From Variovorax sp. IB41 (GTDB lineage: Bacteria; Pseudomonadota; Gammaproteobacteria; Burkholderiales; Burkholderiaceae_C): DNA of 64,000 nucleotides. The stretch lies in assembly GCF_016405905.1 (NCBI RefSeq), contig NZ_JAEFCB010000020.1, positions 1-64,000 of the forward strand. The letters run 5' to 3'. Below the pieces are notes generated by a model. The model had not been told where the DNA came from and made no database searches. It saw only the letters and a program-made list of their open reading frames with translations. How positions within the stretch are numbered: the stretch's first letter is position 1; each line of letters starts with the position of its first letter. This document shows, in pieces, positions 33,146 to 42,121 of the stretch. Both the position numbers and the translations under genes were made by a program.

Positions 33146-35136
33146 AGATCCGCCGCGAACTCTGGTTCGGCCTCACCTTCATGGCGCTGATCGTGATCGG
33201 CGCGGCCACCGTGCTGCTGCGCGCCGAGACCATCACCAACGGCCACCTGGGCCTCCTGATGCTGTCGCTGGTGGTGGTGGCGATCATGCTGGGCTTTCCC
33301 ACCGCCTTCACGCTGATGGGCATGGGCATGCTCTTCACTTTCATGGCCTACGACCGCGACTGGCATCGCACGCTGGACCTGATGGTGCAGTCGGCCTACA
33401 AGACGATGGCCAACGACGTGCTGATCGCCGTGCCGCTGTTCGTCTTCATGGGCTACCTGGTGGAGCGGGCGAACCTGATCGAGTCGCTCTTCAAGAGCCT
33501 GCACCTGGCGCTCGCGCGGCTGCCCGGCGCACTGGCCGTGGCCACGCTGGTCACCTGCACGATCTTCGCCACGGCCACCGGCATCGTGGGCGCGGTGGTC
33601 ACGCTGATGGGGCTGCTCGCGCTGCCCGCGATGCTGCGCGGCGGCTACAGCGTGCCGCTGGCCGCGGGCGCGATCACGGCGGGCGGGTGCCTGGGCATCC
33701 TGATCCCGCCCTCGGTGCTGCTGATCGTGTACGGCGCGACCGCGGGCGTTTCGGTGGTGCAGCTCTACGCGGGCGCGTTCTTTCCGGGCCTCATGCTCGC
33801 CGGCCTGTACATCCTGTACGTGATCCTGATCGCCAAGCTCAAGCCCCAGTGGGCGCCGCCGCTGTCGGCGGCCGACCGCGTGGTGCCGCTGCCGCCGCTG
33901 TCGCAGCGGCTGGCTTCCAGCCCCACGGCGCACGCGCTGGTCGGGCTGCTCAAGGGCCGGCGCAATGCGGAGGTGCCGATCTCGCACGTGCTGCGGCAGT
34001 TGAGCATCGTGGCGCTGCCCGCCATCGTGTTCGCGCTGCTGGCCGGCTTCAGCTACCGCGCGGTGACCACCGTGGAGGCCGAGGCGCGCTACGAGATCGA
34101 GGAGATCGGCGCGGCACGCGGGAGCAATCGTGCCGCGAGCTCGGGCGGCCTTGCGGAACCGCCGGCCGAGGGCGGGCTCCAGGAGCCGCCGGCGGAAGGC
34201 GGATTGCAGGAGCCGCCAAGCGAAGGCGGCCTCGCGGAGCCGCCGAGCGGCGAGGCCGCATCGCCGCCGCCCGCGGCATCGGATTCGTCCACGCTCGCCG
34301 CGCCACTCGGCGCGCAGCCAGCGGCCGCTGCATCTGCTGCACCTGCTGCATCTGCCGCAGCCGCCGAAGGCCCGACGTACCGCGCCGCCCCCGCCTGGTG
34401 GATCGCGACCTTCGCGGTGTTCGGCGCGATCACGGCGCTCTTCTACCTGTTCCTGAGCTTCGCGCGGCTCGAGATCTTCAAGATGCTGCTGGCGTCGTTC
34501 TTCCCGCTGATGCTCTTGATTCTCTCGGTGCTCGGCTCCATCGTGCTGGGCCTGGCCACGCCGACCGAGGCCGCGGCCATGGGGGCGCTGGGCGGCATGC
34601 TGCTGGCCGCGGCCTACCGGCGGCTCAATCTCACGGTGCTCAAGGAGTCGGTCTTCCTCACGGCCAAGACCTCGGCCATGGTGTGCTGGCTCTTCGTGGG
34701 CTCGGCCATCTTCTCGGCCGCGTTCGCCCTCCTGGGCGGGCAGGCGCTGGTGGAGGAATGGGTACTGAGCATGAACCTCACGAAGGTGCAGTTCCTCGTG
34801 CTGAGCCAGGTGATCATCTTCCTTCTGGGCTGGCCGCTGGAGTGGACCGAGATCATCGTGATCTTCATGCCCATCTTCATTCCGCTGCTGGACAACTTCG
34901 GCGTCGATCCGCTGTTCTTCGGGCTGCTGGTGGCGCTGAACCTGCAGACCGCCTTCCTCTCGCCGCCGGTGGCGATGGCGGCGTTCTACCTGAAGGGCGT
35001 GAGCCCGCCGCACGTCACGCTCAACCAGATCTTCCTGGGCATGCTGCCGTTCATGGGCATCCAGGTGCTGGCGATCGTGATGCTGTACGTCTGGCCGCAG
35101 ATCGGGCTGTGGCTGCCGCAGCTGCTCTACAAATGA
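33142..35136 (+). CDS. TRAP transporter large permease (DctM) with inserted repeat domain
   Basis: Encodes 664 residues against about 430 for a usual DctM. The normal N-terminal half is present (MLGFPTAFTLMGMG, TATGIVGAVVTLMG, GCLGILIPPSVLL). The canonical GLATPTEAAAMGA comes only near residue 470, about 190 later than expected. The insertion, roughly residues 240-445, contains an extra membrane helix (VALPAIVFALLAGFSYRA) and four GGLxEPPxE repeats (335-370). An Ala/Pro tract and a further helix complete it. The frame is intact and the C-terminal half normal, so this is a real insertion and not a broken gene. It moves carboxylates using a sodium or proton gradient. Confidence 0.92.
   Translation: MKIRRELWFGLTFMALIVIGAATVLLRAETITNGHLGLLMLSLVVVAIMLGFPTAFTLMGMGMLFTFMAYDRDWHRTLDLMVQSAYKTMANDVLIAVPLFVFMGYLVERANLIESLFKSLHLALARLPGALAVATLVTCTIFATATGIVGAVVTLMGLLALPAMLRGGYSVPLAAGAITAGGCLGILIPPSVLLIVYGATAGVSVVQLYAGAFFPGLMLAGLYILYVILIAKLKPQWAPPLSAADRVVPLPPLSQRLASSPTAHALVGLLKGRRNAEVPISHVLRQLSIVALPAIVFALLAGFSYRAVTTVEAEARYEIEEIGAARGSNRAASSGGLAEPPAEGGLQEPPAEGGLQEPPSEGGLAEPPSGEAASPPPAASDSSTLAAPLGAQPAAAASAAPAASAAAAEGPTYRAAPAWWIATFAVFGAITALFYLFLSFARLEIFKMLLASFFPLMLLILSVLGSIVLGLATPTEAAAMGALGGMLLAAAYRRLNLTVLKESVFLTAKTSAMVCWLFVGSAIFSAAFALLGGQALVEEWVLSMNLTKVQFLVLSQVIIFLLGWPLEWTEIIVIFMPIFIPLLDNFGVDPLFFGLLVALNLQTAFLSPPVAMAAFYLKGVSPPHVTLNQIFLGMLPFMGIQVLAIVMLYVWPQIGLWLPQLLYK
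34144..34251 (+). repeat. Four tandem 27-bp units encoding GGLxEPPxE
   Basis: Four consecutive units translate as GGLAEPPAE, GGLQEPPAE, GGLQEPPSE and GGLAEPPSG. The DNA units differ mostly at third positions, so the peptide repeat is kept better than the DNA. The array lies in the inserted region of the large TRAP permease and is followed by an Ala-rich tract. Such arrays can change length by slippage. Confidence 0.9.
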
Positions 35137-35669
35137 CGGCCGCTCCGCACACCGGCGCCTGCGCGGCGCTGCTCGCGGGCCTGGCCCTCGCGGGCTGCGC
35201 CACGAGCTACCAGGAACCCGGGGACGGCCCGACCAGCACCATCGAATTCCGCAACGAAGCGGAGGTGCCCGGGGTGGTCCAGGCCTTCGACGACCCGGTG
35301 GAGTGCACGGGCCTGCGCCCCGTCGACACCCTCGAGCCGAAAGCGCGGCGCACGATCAAGGTCGCCACGGGCAAGCGGGTGGCCGTCTCGATGGCGCTGC
35401 AATACAGGAACCCGCTGGCCGGGCAAGGCATCGTCGGCGGGCTGGTCGCCGCCAGGACCACCCGCCGCTGCACGCCGATCGTCGATTTCACGCCGGAGTC
35501 CGGCAGGCACTACGTGTTCCTGCTGCGCGCTGGCGGCACCTGCAGTTCGGACTTCTACGGCCAGACCGCCGAGCAGAAAGGAACGCCGCTCAGCATGCCG
35601 ACCCGGTTCCGGCAACGCACGTGGACCATGCCGGTGACGGTGGCGGGCGCGTCGTGCACGAAACCCTGA
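35133..35669 (+). CDS. Small lipoprotein of unknown function
   Basis: Encodes 178 residues from ATG 35133, which overlaps the large permease stop by four bases (ATGA). The N-terminus has a lipobox, LALAGCA, with the lipidated cysteine near residue 22. The mature part has four further cysteines (VECTGLRP, RRCTPIV, GTCSSDFY and SCTKP near the end), enough for two disulfides. No known domain is recognised. Because it is translationally coupled to the TRAP permease it may assist that transporter at the membrane. That is inference. It ends one base before the next convergent gene. Confidence 0.75.
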   Translation: MTAAPHTGACAALLAGLALAGCATSYQEPGDGPTSTIEFRNEAEVPGVVQAFDDPVECTGLRPVDTLEPKARRTIKVATGKRVAVSMALQYRNPLAGQGIVGGLVAARTTRRCTPIVDFTPESGRHYVFLLRAGGTCSSDFYGQTAEQKGTPLSMPTRFRQRTWTMPVTVAGASCTKP

Positions 35670-37703
35670 CTAACGCCGCCGCTCCACGTACGGCCGCGCC
35701 TGCAGCAGCACGATCCTGTCGCCCACCGTCGCCCATTCGATGTCCTGGTCGACGGCATTGAACGTGCGCTTCACCGCCGCGCCCACGGTGGCGAGCCGCA
35801 CCACCAGTTCATCGGTCAGCACGTTGCGCCCTTGCTCCACCGGCACCTCCTTCACGCCACCGTCTTTGTCCAGCTGCAGCGCCGTCTCCTCGGCCGAGCG
35901 GCTCAGCACCTGGATCGCCTTCGACCAGCTCGAATACATCACCTGCTCCGCCACGCGCTGGCCCTCGACCACGCGGATGCCGATGCCGCGCTTGGCCGAG
36001 ATGTAGGTGACGTGCGGGTGGCCCGCGTCGAACGGGTCGCGCGTGATCATCACGCCCGCGTTGGTCGAATCGATGGCGCTCTGCACGAACACGCCCATCA
36101 GCACCGATTCGGCGCCGAAGCCCGCGGCGCTGCGCGCCTCCCAGGCCTCGGGGTTGAACACCGAGGCCCAGACCTTCTTGACCGCGAGCTCGAGCGCATC
36201 GCCGGTCTTCACGTTGGGCACCGTGGTGTAGAGCCCCGCGCCGCTGAAGCCGGGCAGGTCTTCGGAGTTGGAGGAACTGCGCACGAAAACACCATTGCCA
36301 CCGAGTTGCGACTGCCATGCGGCGCGCCACGACGCTGCGGTGGCGGCATCGACCGGCCACTTCGCGATCTCGTCGCGCAGTTGCGCGAGCACCTTCTGCC
36401 GCACCTGCGGATCGCTCGCGAAGCCGGGCTGCTGCTGCATCTGCGCGATGCGATCGGCCAGGCCGTTCGCCCGCATGAAGCGGTCGTAGTGCGCGAACGG
36501 AATGCAGAAGCCGTCGGGCACTGTGGTGGATGGAATGCGCGCGGCCAGCACCGCGCCGAGGTTCGCGGCCTTGGCGCCGCACTGCGCGCTGTGGCGCGCG
36601 CGCAGAGACGCGAGCGGCAGCAGGCGGGTCTCGCGCAGATCGGGCTTCACGGCCCTGTCGCTTCCGGGCACGGCGCCCGTGGCCGCGGTGCGCACGGTGC
36701 GCGGCGGGAGCGCCGCGATTTCTTCCGCGGTGAGGCGGCGCAACTGGTAGCCCGAGGCCGCGACCTTGAGCGCCACCCATTGGCCCGCGTGCTCGCGCAG
36801 CACCGTGGCCGCGTCGCGCACATAGGCATTCGGAATGCCCCAGCCCTTGGCCAGCAGGTTGACGTGCGAGAGCGCCGTCGATGGCCGCTCGGTCAGCACG
36901 CCCGCGACGGGCGGCAGGTTGATCGGCACCTGGCGCAGCACGGCGATGTCGTCGGGCAGGAGCGCGTTCAGGCCCGAGGCGTCGTCCACGATGCGCACGC
37001 GGCCGGTCGCGGTGCCGAGGTTCATCGGCATGAAGGGCTGCTCGCGGATCAGCGCCTCCTGGCTCACGAAATCGATGCCCGCTTCCTTGGCCACGCGCTC
37101 GTGCAGCGTGGAGTTGGTCTTGAACTTCACGGGCGCGAAGAAGCTGGCCTTCACCTGCGCATCGGCTTGCTTCAGCAGCGGCGCGGTGAGCTGGTCGCCT
37201 TCCCAGAATTCGTAGGTGAAGGTGCCGATGTTCTGTTGCCAGCTCAGCGTGCCGAACAGGAAGCGGCGATCGGGCACGAGGTAGTTGCGGTCGATTTCGC
37301 GCTTGCCCGCGCGCGGCGAGAGGCCGGTGTCGCGCACGAAGCGCACGTGCAGCTGGTAGCGCGGCGTGTCGATGTAGTGGGTGCGCACGGGCTTCGCTCG
37401 ACGGTCGATGACGAAGAGCACATGGGCCAGCTGCATCGGCGTGCCCGGGTCGTAGACGCGCGCGAGCGTGTCGAAGTCGCCCTGGCTGCGCAGCGCCGGC
37501 AGCGATGCGGGCACCGCGGGGCGTGGCACGCGCTGGGCGGCCGGGCCCTCGGGCTGCGGCTGGTTCTGCTGTTGGTAGAAGGAGGGCTTGCGCGCAAGCT
37601 GCGCATCGGCCGGCAGGGGCGCGACGGCCACCGCGCACAACGCCAGTGCCGATAGCCAATTCAACGCCTTGTCCGCCCGATCCTGGGTGCTGTTGTTCTT
37701 CAT
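35670..37703 (-). CDS. Exported PEP-synthase-like protein (swivel plus ATP-grasp)
   Basis: Encodes 677 residues. The start MKNNSTQDRADKALNWLSAL and the following LCAVAVAPLPADA form a likely Sec signal peptide cleaved near residue 34. A unique region to about 225 is followed by a phosphohistidine swivel-like segment, TERPSTALSHVNLLAKGWGI, with His280. A PEP/pyruvate-binding ATP-grasp domain then runs to the end (GAKAANLG, FVRSSSNSEDLPGFSGAGLY, DIEWATVGDRIVLLQARP). In PEP synthase the ATP-grasp domain comes before the swivel, so the order is reversed, and there is no C-terminal TIM barrel. The activity and location are unknown. It may phosphorylate a secreted substrate, or the N-terminus may be a membrane anchor. 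Confidence 0.82.
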   Translation of the reverse strand: MKNNSTQDRADKALNWLSALALCAVAVAPLPADAQLARKPSFYQQQNQPQPEGPAAQRVPRPAVPASLPALRSQGDFDTLARVYDPGTPMQLAHVLFVIDRRAKPVRTHYIDTPRYQLHVRFVRDTGLSPRAGKREIDRNYLVPDRRFLFGTLSWQQNIGTFTYEFWEGDQLTAPLLKQADAQVKASFFAPVKFKTNSTLHERVAKEAGIDFVSQEALIREQPFMPMNLGTATGRVRIVDDASGLNALLPDDIAVLRQVPINLPPVAGVLTERPSTALSHVNLLAKGWGIPNAYVRDAATVLREHAGQWVALKVAASGYQLRRLTAEEIAALPPRTVRTAATGAVPGSDRAVKPDLRETRLLPLASLRARHSAQCGAKAANLGAVLAARIPSTTVPDGFCIPFAHYDRFMRANGLADRIAQMQQQPGFASDPQVRQKVLAQLRDEIAKWPVDAATAASWRAAWQSQLGGNGVFVRSSSNSEDLPGFSGAGLYTTVPNVKTGDALELAVKKVWASVFNPEAWEARSAAGFGAESVLMGVFVQSAIDSTNAGVMITRDPFDAGHPHVTYISAKRGIGIRVVEGQRVAEQVMYSSWSKAIQVLSRSAEETALQLDKDGGVKEVPVEQGRNVLTDELVVRLATVGAAVKRTFNAVDQDIEWATVGDRIVLLQARPYVERRR

Positions 37704-37828
37704 GGAGTGTCCCTCTCGTTGCAGGGCGAATTCTCGCTTGCGTTCCGGCGGGGCCGAACCGCGCCAAGTCCCGCCGGCAGCACTGCCATCGGCCGGCCGC
37801 TACAGTCGCCCGAAAGGAGCCTCTTCTC

Positions 37829-39187
37829 ATGCCCACATTCGACTTCGACCTCTTCGTCATCGGCGGCGGCAGCGGCGGCGTGCGCGCCGCGCGCATGGCG
37901 GCACAAACCGGCGCCCGCGTGGGCCTGGCCGAAGCCGCCGACCTCGGCGGCACCTGCGTCAACGTGGGCTGCATCCCCAAGAAGCTTTACAGCTATGCCG
38001 CGGGCTATGCCGAATCGTTCGAGGAGGCCGCGGGCTACGGCTGGACCCTGCCGGCCGAGCCGCAGTTCGACTGGGCGCATCTCAAGTCGCAGCGCGCGAA
38101 AGAGATCGGCCGGCTCAACGGCATCTATGCCTCGCTGCTGAAGAACTCGGGCGTGACGCTCGTCACCGGATGGGCGCAATTGATCGACGGCCACACGGTG
38201 GAAATCGATGGCAAACGCCACACCGCGCGCCACCTGCTCGTGGCCACGGGCGGCACGCCTTATGTGCCAGACATCCCGGGTCGCGAGCACATCGTGACGT
38301 CGGACGCGATGTTCGACCTCGACCCATTCCCCAAGCGCCTGCTGGTGGTGGGCGGCGGCTACATCGCGTGCGAGTTCGCCTCGATCTTCAACGGGCTCGG
38401 CGCCAAGGTGACGCAGCTGCACCGCCGCGCGCACCTGCTCACCGGCTTCGACGACGACGTGCGGCAGTTCCTCGCGAACGAGATGGGCAAGGCGGGCGTG
38501 GACGTGCGCCTGAACTGCGAGGCCTCGTTGATCGCGCGCGGTCCGAACGGCCTGGTCGTCACGCTCGCGCGCGGCCAGCAGATCGAGGCCGACACGGTGC
38601 TCTTCGCCACCGGCCGCGTGCCCAACACGCAGGGCCTCGGCCTCGAGGCGGCGGGCGTGAAGCTCGACGAGAACGGCGCGATCGCGGTCGATGCGCACTA
38701 CCGCACCTCGGTGCCGTCGATCTACGCGGTGGGCGATGTCTCCACGCGCGTGCAGCTCACGCCGGTGGCGCTGGCCGAGGCGATGGTGGTGGTCGACGAA
38801 CTGTTCGGCAAGGGCAAGCGCCGCATGGACTACGAGTTCATTCCCACGGCCGTGTTCACCCACCCGAACATCGGCACCTGCGGCTACACCGAGCTGGACG
38901 CGCGCGCGAAGTTCGGCGAGGTCGCGGTGTTTTCCAGCGAGTTCAAGTCGCTGCGCCACACGCTCTCGGGCCGGAGCGAACGCACCTTCATGAAGCTGGT
39001 CGTGGACAAGAAGAGCGACCGCGTGGTGGGCCTGCACATGGTGGGCGCGGACGCGGGCGAAGTCGTGCAAGGCTTTGCGGTGGCGATGCGCGCGGGCGCG
39101 ACGAAGGCGATCTTCGACAGCACCATCGGCATTCACCCGACGGGCGCCGAAGAGTTCGTCACCATGCGCGAACCGATGCCTGGATAG
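37829..39187 (+). CDS. gor: Glutathione-disulfide reductase
   Basis: Encodes 452 residues from ATG 37829, with AAAGGAG upstream. The FAD motif GGGSGG is at 11-16 and the redox pair is Cys43 and Cys48 in GGTCVNVGCIPKK. The NAD(P)H domain GGGYIACEFASIFNGLG is followed by basic residues (LHRRAHL), which fit NADPH use. The C-terminal STIGIHPTGAEEF carries the catalytic His. It keeps glutathione reduced in the cytosol. Upstream starts reach into the divergent PEP-synthase-like gene and are rejected. Confidence 0.96.
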   Translation: MPTFDFDLFVIGGGSGGVRAARMAAQTGARVGLAEAADLGGTCVNVGCIPKKLYSYAAGYAESFEEAAGYGWTLPAEPQFDWAHLKSQRAKEIGRLNGIYASLLKNSGVTLVTGWAQLIDGHTVEIDGKRHTARHLLVATGGTPYVPDIPGREHIVTSDAMFDLDPFPKRLLVVGGGYIACEFASIFNGLGAKVTQLHRRAHLLTGFDDDVRQFLANEMGKAGVDVRLNCEASLIARGPNGLVVTLARGQQIEADTVLFATGRVPNTQGLGLEAAGVKLDENGAIAVDAHYRTSVPSIYAVGDVSTRVQLTPVALAEAMVVVDELFGKGKRRMDYEFIPTAVFTHPNIGTCGYTELDARAKFGEVAVFSSEFKSLRHTLSGRSERTFMKLVVDKKSDRVVGLHMVGADAGEVVQGFAVAMRAGATKAIFDSTIGIHPTGAEEFVTMREPMPG

Positions 39188-39192
39188 GGCTC

Positions 39193-39279
39193 GCCCCCAG
39201 GCTCCGCGCACTTCGTGTCGCTTCTCCTACCCCCTACCGGGGGCAACACCTGCGGCCCGGCAGAGCCGGTTCCGCGGTG
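39193..39279. repeat. 87-bp palindromic repeat, copy B
   Basis: The second copy of the repeat at 27472-27558, with six substitutions. It fills almost the whole 110-base space between the convergent gor and ketopantoate reductase-like genes, starting 6 bases after the gor stop. The three dyads are kept apart from one base in the GTGTCGC arm. With no other terminator present, it may itself end both transcripts. Confidence 0.85.
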
Positions 39280-39297
39280 TTTCACGAAAAGACGAAC

Positions 39298-40197
39298 TCA
39301 GTGAGGCCGCTGCTTGCCTTCGAGCAGCTTGACCATCACGAAGAGCACGCGGTTGGCCGGCACGGGCACGCCGAGCGCTTCGCCGCGGCGCACGACCAGG
39401 CCGTTGAGGTGATCGATCTCGCTGAGCTTGCCGCGCGCGAGGTCCTGCGCGGTCGATGAGTATTGCGAGGGCATCGACTGCGCGATGCCGCGCAGCGCCG
39501 CATCGGTGTCGCCCGGAACGACGACGCCTTCGGCCTTCGCCACCGCGAGGCATTCGGCGACCACGTCGCGGATCACGTCGGCGACGCCCACGCCCTTCAC
39601 GAGTTCGCCGTAGGGCAGCTGCGACACCGCCGACAGCGCGTTGTAGGCGCAGTTCAGCACCAGCTTGGCCCAGAGCGCGCCGCGTACGTTGTCGGAGATC
39701 TGCGTGGGCACGCCGGCGGCGACGAGGTGTTGCGCGACCTCGTCGCTGGCGCGCGAAGGCGCGATCACCAGCTCGCCGCGGCCGTGGTGCTTCACATGGC
39801 CGGGGCCGGCCATCTCGGTGGCAACATAGACGACGGCGGCCGCCACTTCGTTCGACAGCACCGAGCGCACGCGCTCGTCGTTGTCCACGCCGTTCTGCAG
39901 CGTGAGCACCAGCGCATCGGGCGCAAGGTGCGGCTTGATCTGCGCGGCGGCCGATTCGCTGTCGGTGGACTTCACGCAGAACAGCACGAGGCCGGCGCCC
40001 TGCACGGCGCTCGCCTCGGTGCTCGCATCGAGGCGCACGTAGTCATCGAAGGTCTTGGTCTCGAGCCGGAGGCCGTTCGCGCGAACCGCTTCCACGTGCG
40101 AAGGCCGCCCGATCAGCACCACCTCGTGGCCCGCGCGCGCCAGCATGGCGCCGTAGTAGCAGCCGACTGCGCCGGCGCCCATGACTGCGACTTTCAT
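39298..40197 (-). CDS. 2-dehydropantoate 2-reductase family protein
   Basis: Encodes 299 residues from ATG 40195-40197. The NADP motif is GAGAVGCYYG at 7-16. The catalytic-lysine segment is LWAKLVLNCAYNALSA, and SSTAQDLARGKLSEIDHLNG carries the conserved Ser and Glu residues. It fits ketopantoate reductase, which makes pantoate for CoA synthesis. Betaproteobacteria often have several paralogues, so PanE itself cannot be asserted. It lies 59 bases downstream of a LysR gene on the same strand. Confidence 0.9.
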   Translation of the reverse strand: MKVAVMGAGAVGCYYGAMLARAGHEVVLIGRPSHVEAVRANGLRLETKTFDDYVRLDASTEASAVQGAGLVLFCVKSTDSESAAAQIKPHLAPDALVLTLQNGVDNDERVRSVLSNEVAAAVVYVATEMAGPGHVKHHGRGELVIAPSRASDEVAQHLVAAGVPTQISDNVRGALWAKLVLNCAYNALSAVSQLPYGELVKGVGVADVIRDVVAECLAVAKAEGVVVPGDTDAALRGIAQSMPSQYSSTAQDLARGKLSEIDHLNGLVVRRGEALGVPVPANRVLFVMVKLLEGKQRPH

Positions 40198-40256
40198 CGA
40201 TTCGTTTCCTTGGTTGTTCGTTCGTTCGACGGCAGAGGTTATCGAAGACGCAAGCC

Positions 40257-41165
40257 TCACGCTTCGGCGCCGCGCGACTTCAGCCCCTCGTCCATGATCC
40301 ATGCGCGAAATGCCACGAAGGCCGGCAGGTCGAGCCGGTCGGGGCGATAGCAGAGGTAGTGCCCCTGGTCCACGCGCACCGGCGTGCCGCAGGGGCTCAC
40401 GAGCGAGCCTTCGGTCAGCTCTTCCTGCACGAGAAGCTTCGGCACGAGCCCGATGCCCAGGCCGTTGAGCGCCGCCTGGATCAGCGCCGAGTACTGCGCG
40501 AAACGCGGCCCCGCCACGGTCTGCACCTCGGGCACGCCGTGCTGCGCGGCCCATTCGCGCCACGCGGTGGGCGCGCCTTCGTGATGCAGCAGCGTGTGGC
40601 CCACAATGTCGGCCGGCTGCGCGATGCGGTGGCGCCCCTCGACCAGCGCGCGCGCCACGATCAGCACGAACTCGCGCCCCGCGATGTATTCGGACACCAC
40701 GCCGGGCCAGCCGTCGGGGCCGTAGCGGATCGCGGCATCGACGCCGGCCGGGATGCCGTCGCTCGGCTCCAGGTGGCGGCTGAAACTGAGCATCACGTGG
40801 CGGCTCTTCTGGCTGAAGGCCGGCAGGCGCGGAATGAGCCACTTGGTAAGGAAGGTGGGCACGCTCGCCAGCGTGAGGAGGCCCGCGCCCGCATCGCCCG
40901 AGCGCGCCTCGAACGTTGCGGTCTCGATGGCGCGCAGGCCCCCCGAGATCTTCTGCCAGTACACCCGCCCCTGCGGCGTGAGCTGCACGCCGCGGCCGTT
41001 CTTTTGCAGCAGCTCGCGGCCGAGAAAGGCCTCCAGCCCCGCGATCTGCTTGCTCACGGCGCTCACGGTGATGCACAGGGCGCTCGCCGCGAGGGTGATG
41101 CTCTGCTGGCGCGCCACGGCGTCGAAGGCCAGCAGTTCCTGGATGGTGGGGCAGTCGCGCTTCAT
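40257..41165 (-). CDS. LysR-family regulator (GcvA-like)
   Basis: Encodes 302 residues. The winged HTH begins TIQELLAFDAVARQQSITLA and continues ASALCITVSAVSKQIAGLE, as in GcvA/AmpR-type LysR proteins. The effector domain starts near residue 92 (LLTLASVPTFLTKWLIPRL). It is divergent from the ABC importer operon across a 188-base gap that contains a CACGGC/GCCGTG dyad. It is upstream of the ketopantoate reductase-like gene on its own strand. The importer operon is its most likely target. Confidence 0.93.
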   Translation of the reverse strand: MKRDCPTIQELLAFDAVARQQSITLAASALCITVSAVSKQIAGLEAFLGRELLQKNGRGVQLTPQGRVYWQKISGGLRAIETATFEARSGDAGAGLLTLASVPTFLTKWLIPRLPAFSQKSRHVMLSFSRHLEPSDGIPAGVDAAIRYGPDGWPGVVSEYIAGREFVLIVARALVEGRHRIAQPADIVGHTLLHHEGAPTAWREWAAQHGVPEVQTVAGPRFAQYSALIQAALNGLGIGLVPKLLVQEELTEGSLVSPCGTPVRVDQGHYLCYRPDRLDLPAFVAFRAWIMDEGLKSRGAEA

Positions 41166-41275
41166 GCCTGGCTCCGGTTGATGAAAGCTGCGTGAAAAAC
41201 ACTTTCCGATTGCTCAAGTGTCGTCATCCAACTTTCACCCATAGGTTCGCGTGTGCTTCCTAGAATTCGCTCGGA

Positions 41276-41292
41276 CACGGCAACTCGCCGTG
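41276..41292. promoter_or_regulatory. Dyad between LysR gene and ABC importer operon
   Basis: CACGGC (41276-41281), five bases, GCCGTG (41287-41292). It lies 62 bases before the TTG start of the first permease gene. It could be an operator or an RNA hairpin in the operon leader. The divergent LysR protein is a candidate ligand, though the spacing is not the classical T-N11-A form. Confidence 0.35.
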
Positions 41293-41353
41293 CGTAAAAG
41301 GTAGAGCATCCGGAAAGTATGCCGGTTGCGCAAGTCACTCGGAGACCTTCACC

Positions 41354-42121
41354 TTGATTCGCGGCATCTCGCTCGTCTACGGCCTGTACCTGCTGCTGCC
41401 CATCGCCTTGCTGCTGGTCGGCAGCTTTGGCGGCAACTGGACCAACACGCTGTTGCCCACGGGCATCACCGGCCAGTGGTACCTCGACCTCTGGCTGGAC
41501 ACGTCGTTTCGCAAGGCCTTCGTGAGCAGCCTCGTGGTGGCGATGAGCGCCTGCGCGATCAACACGGTGCTGGCGCTGCCGCTGGCCTACGCGCTCTATC
41601 ACGGCGCGCGGCGCGGCAGCAGCATCGCCGCGCGCATCGTGAGCGCCACGCCCGTCGCGGTGCCCACGATCACGCTGGCCTTCGGCTACATGATCGTGTT
41701 CAACACCGACATCGCGCCCTGGCTCGGCTCGATGCCGCTCCTGATCGCGGCGCACGCGATCCTCACGCTGCCCTATCTGACGAACACGCTGCTGACCGAC
41801 CTGCGCCACCTGGACCTCGGCCGGCTCGAGCAGGCGGCCGCGACGCTCGGCGCCTCGGGCTGGCAGCAGTTCACCGGCATCGTGCTGCCGAGCCTCCGGC
41901 AGAGCCTGATCAGCGGGCTGGTGATGGTGGCTGCCATTTCGGTGGGCGAGTTCGGGTTGTCGAACCTGCTCACGAGTTTCCAGAACCGCACGTATCCGGT
42001 GGTGCTGCTGCAGGCCTTCTATGGCGCGACGGGCTTTGCCTGTGCGGCGACCGTGATCCTTCTCGTGCTGGCGAGCGCGTCGGCCCTTCTTTCCTCTTCA
42101 CTGGTGAAGCAACGCGCATGA
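41354..42121 (+). CDS. ABC importer permease (first subunit)
   Basis: Encodes 255 residues. The only available start near the family N-terminus is TTG at 41354, with GGAG nine bases upstream. Six membrane helices are visible. The EAA-type loop reads LEQAAATLGASGWQQFTGIVLP, which contacts the ATPase. It belongs to the binding-protein-dependent permeases of the iron, thiamine and polyamine class. It overlaps the ATPase gene by four bases (ATGA at 42118-42121). The operon has a second permease at 44262. Confidence 0.9.
   Translation: MIRGISLVYGLYLLLPIALLLVGSFGGNWTNTLLPTGITGQWYLDLWLDTSFRKAFVSSLVVAMSACAINTVLALPLAYALYHGARRGSSIAARIVSATPVAVPTITLAFGYMIVFNTDIAPWLGSMPLLIAAHAILTLPYLTNTLLTDLRHLDLGRLEQAAATLGASGWQQFTGIVLPSLRQSLISGLVMVAAISVGEFGLSNLLTSFQNRTYPVVLLQAFYGATGFACAATVILLVLASASALLSSSLVKQRA

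Noticed and set aside
34144..34251. Sequencing or frameshift artefact as the cause of the long TRAP permease
   Set aside because: The frame is open throughout, the repeats are in phase, and the C-terminal half is a normal DctM sequence.
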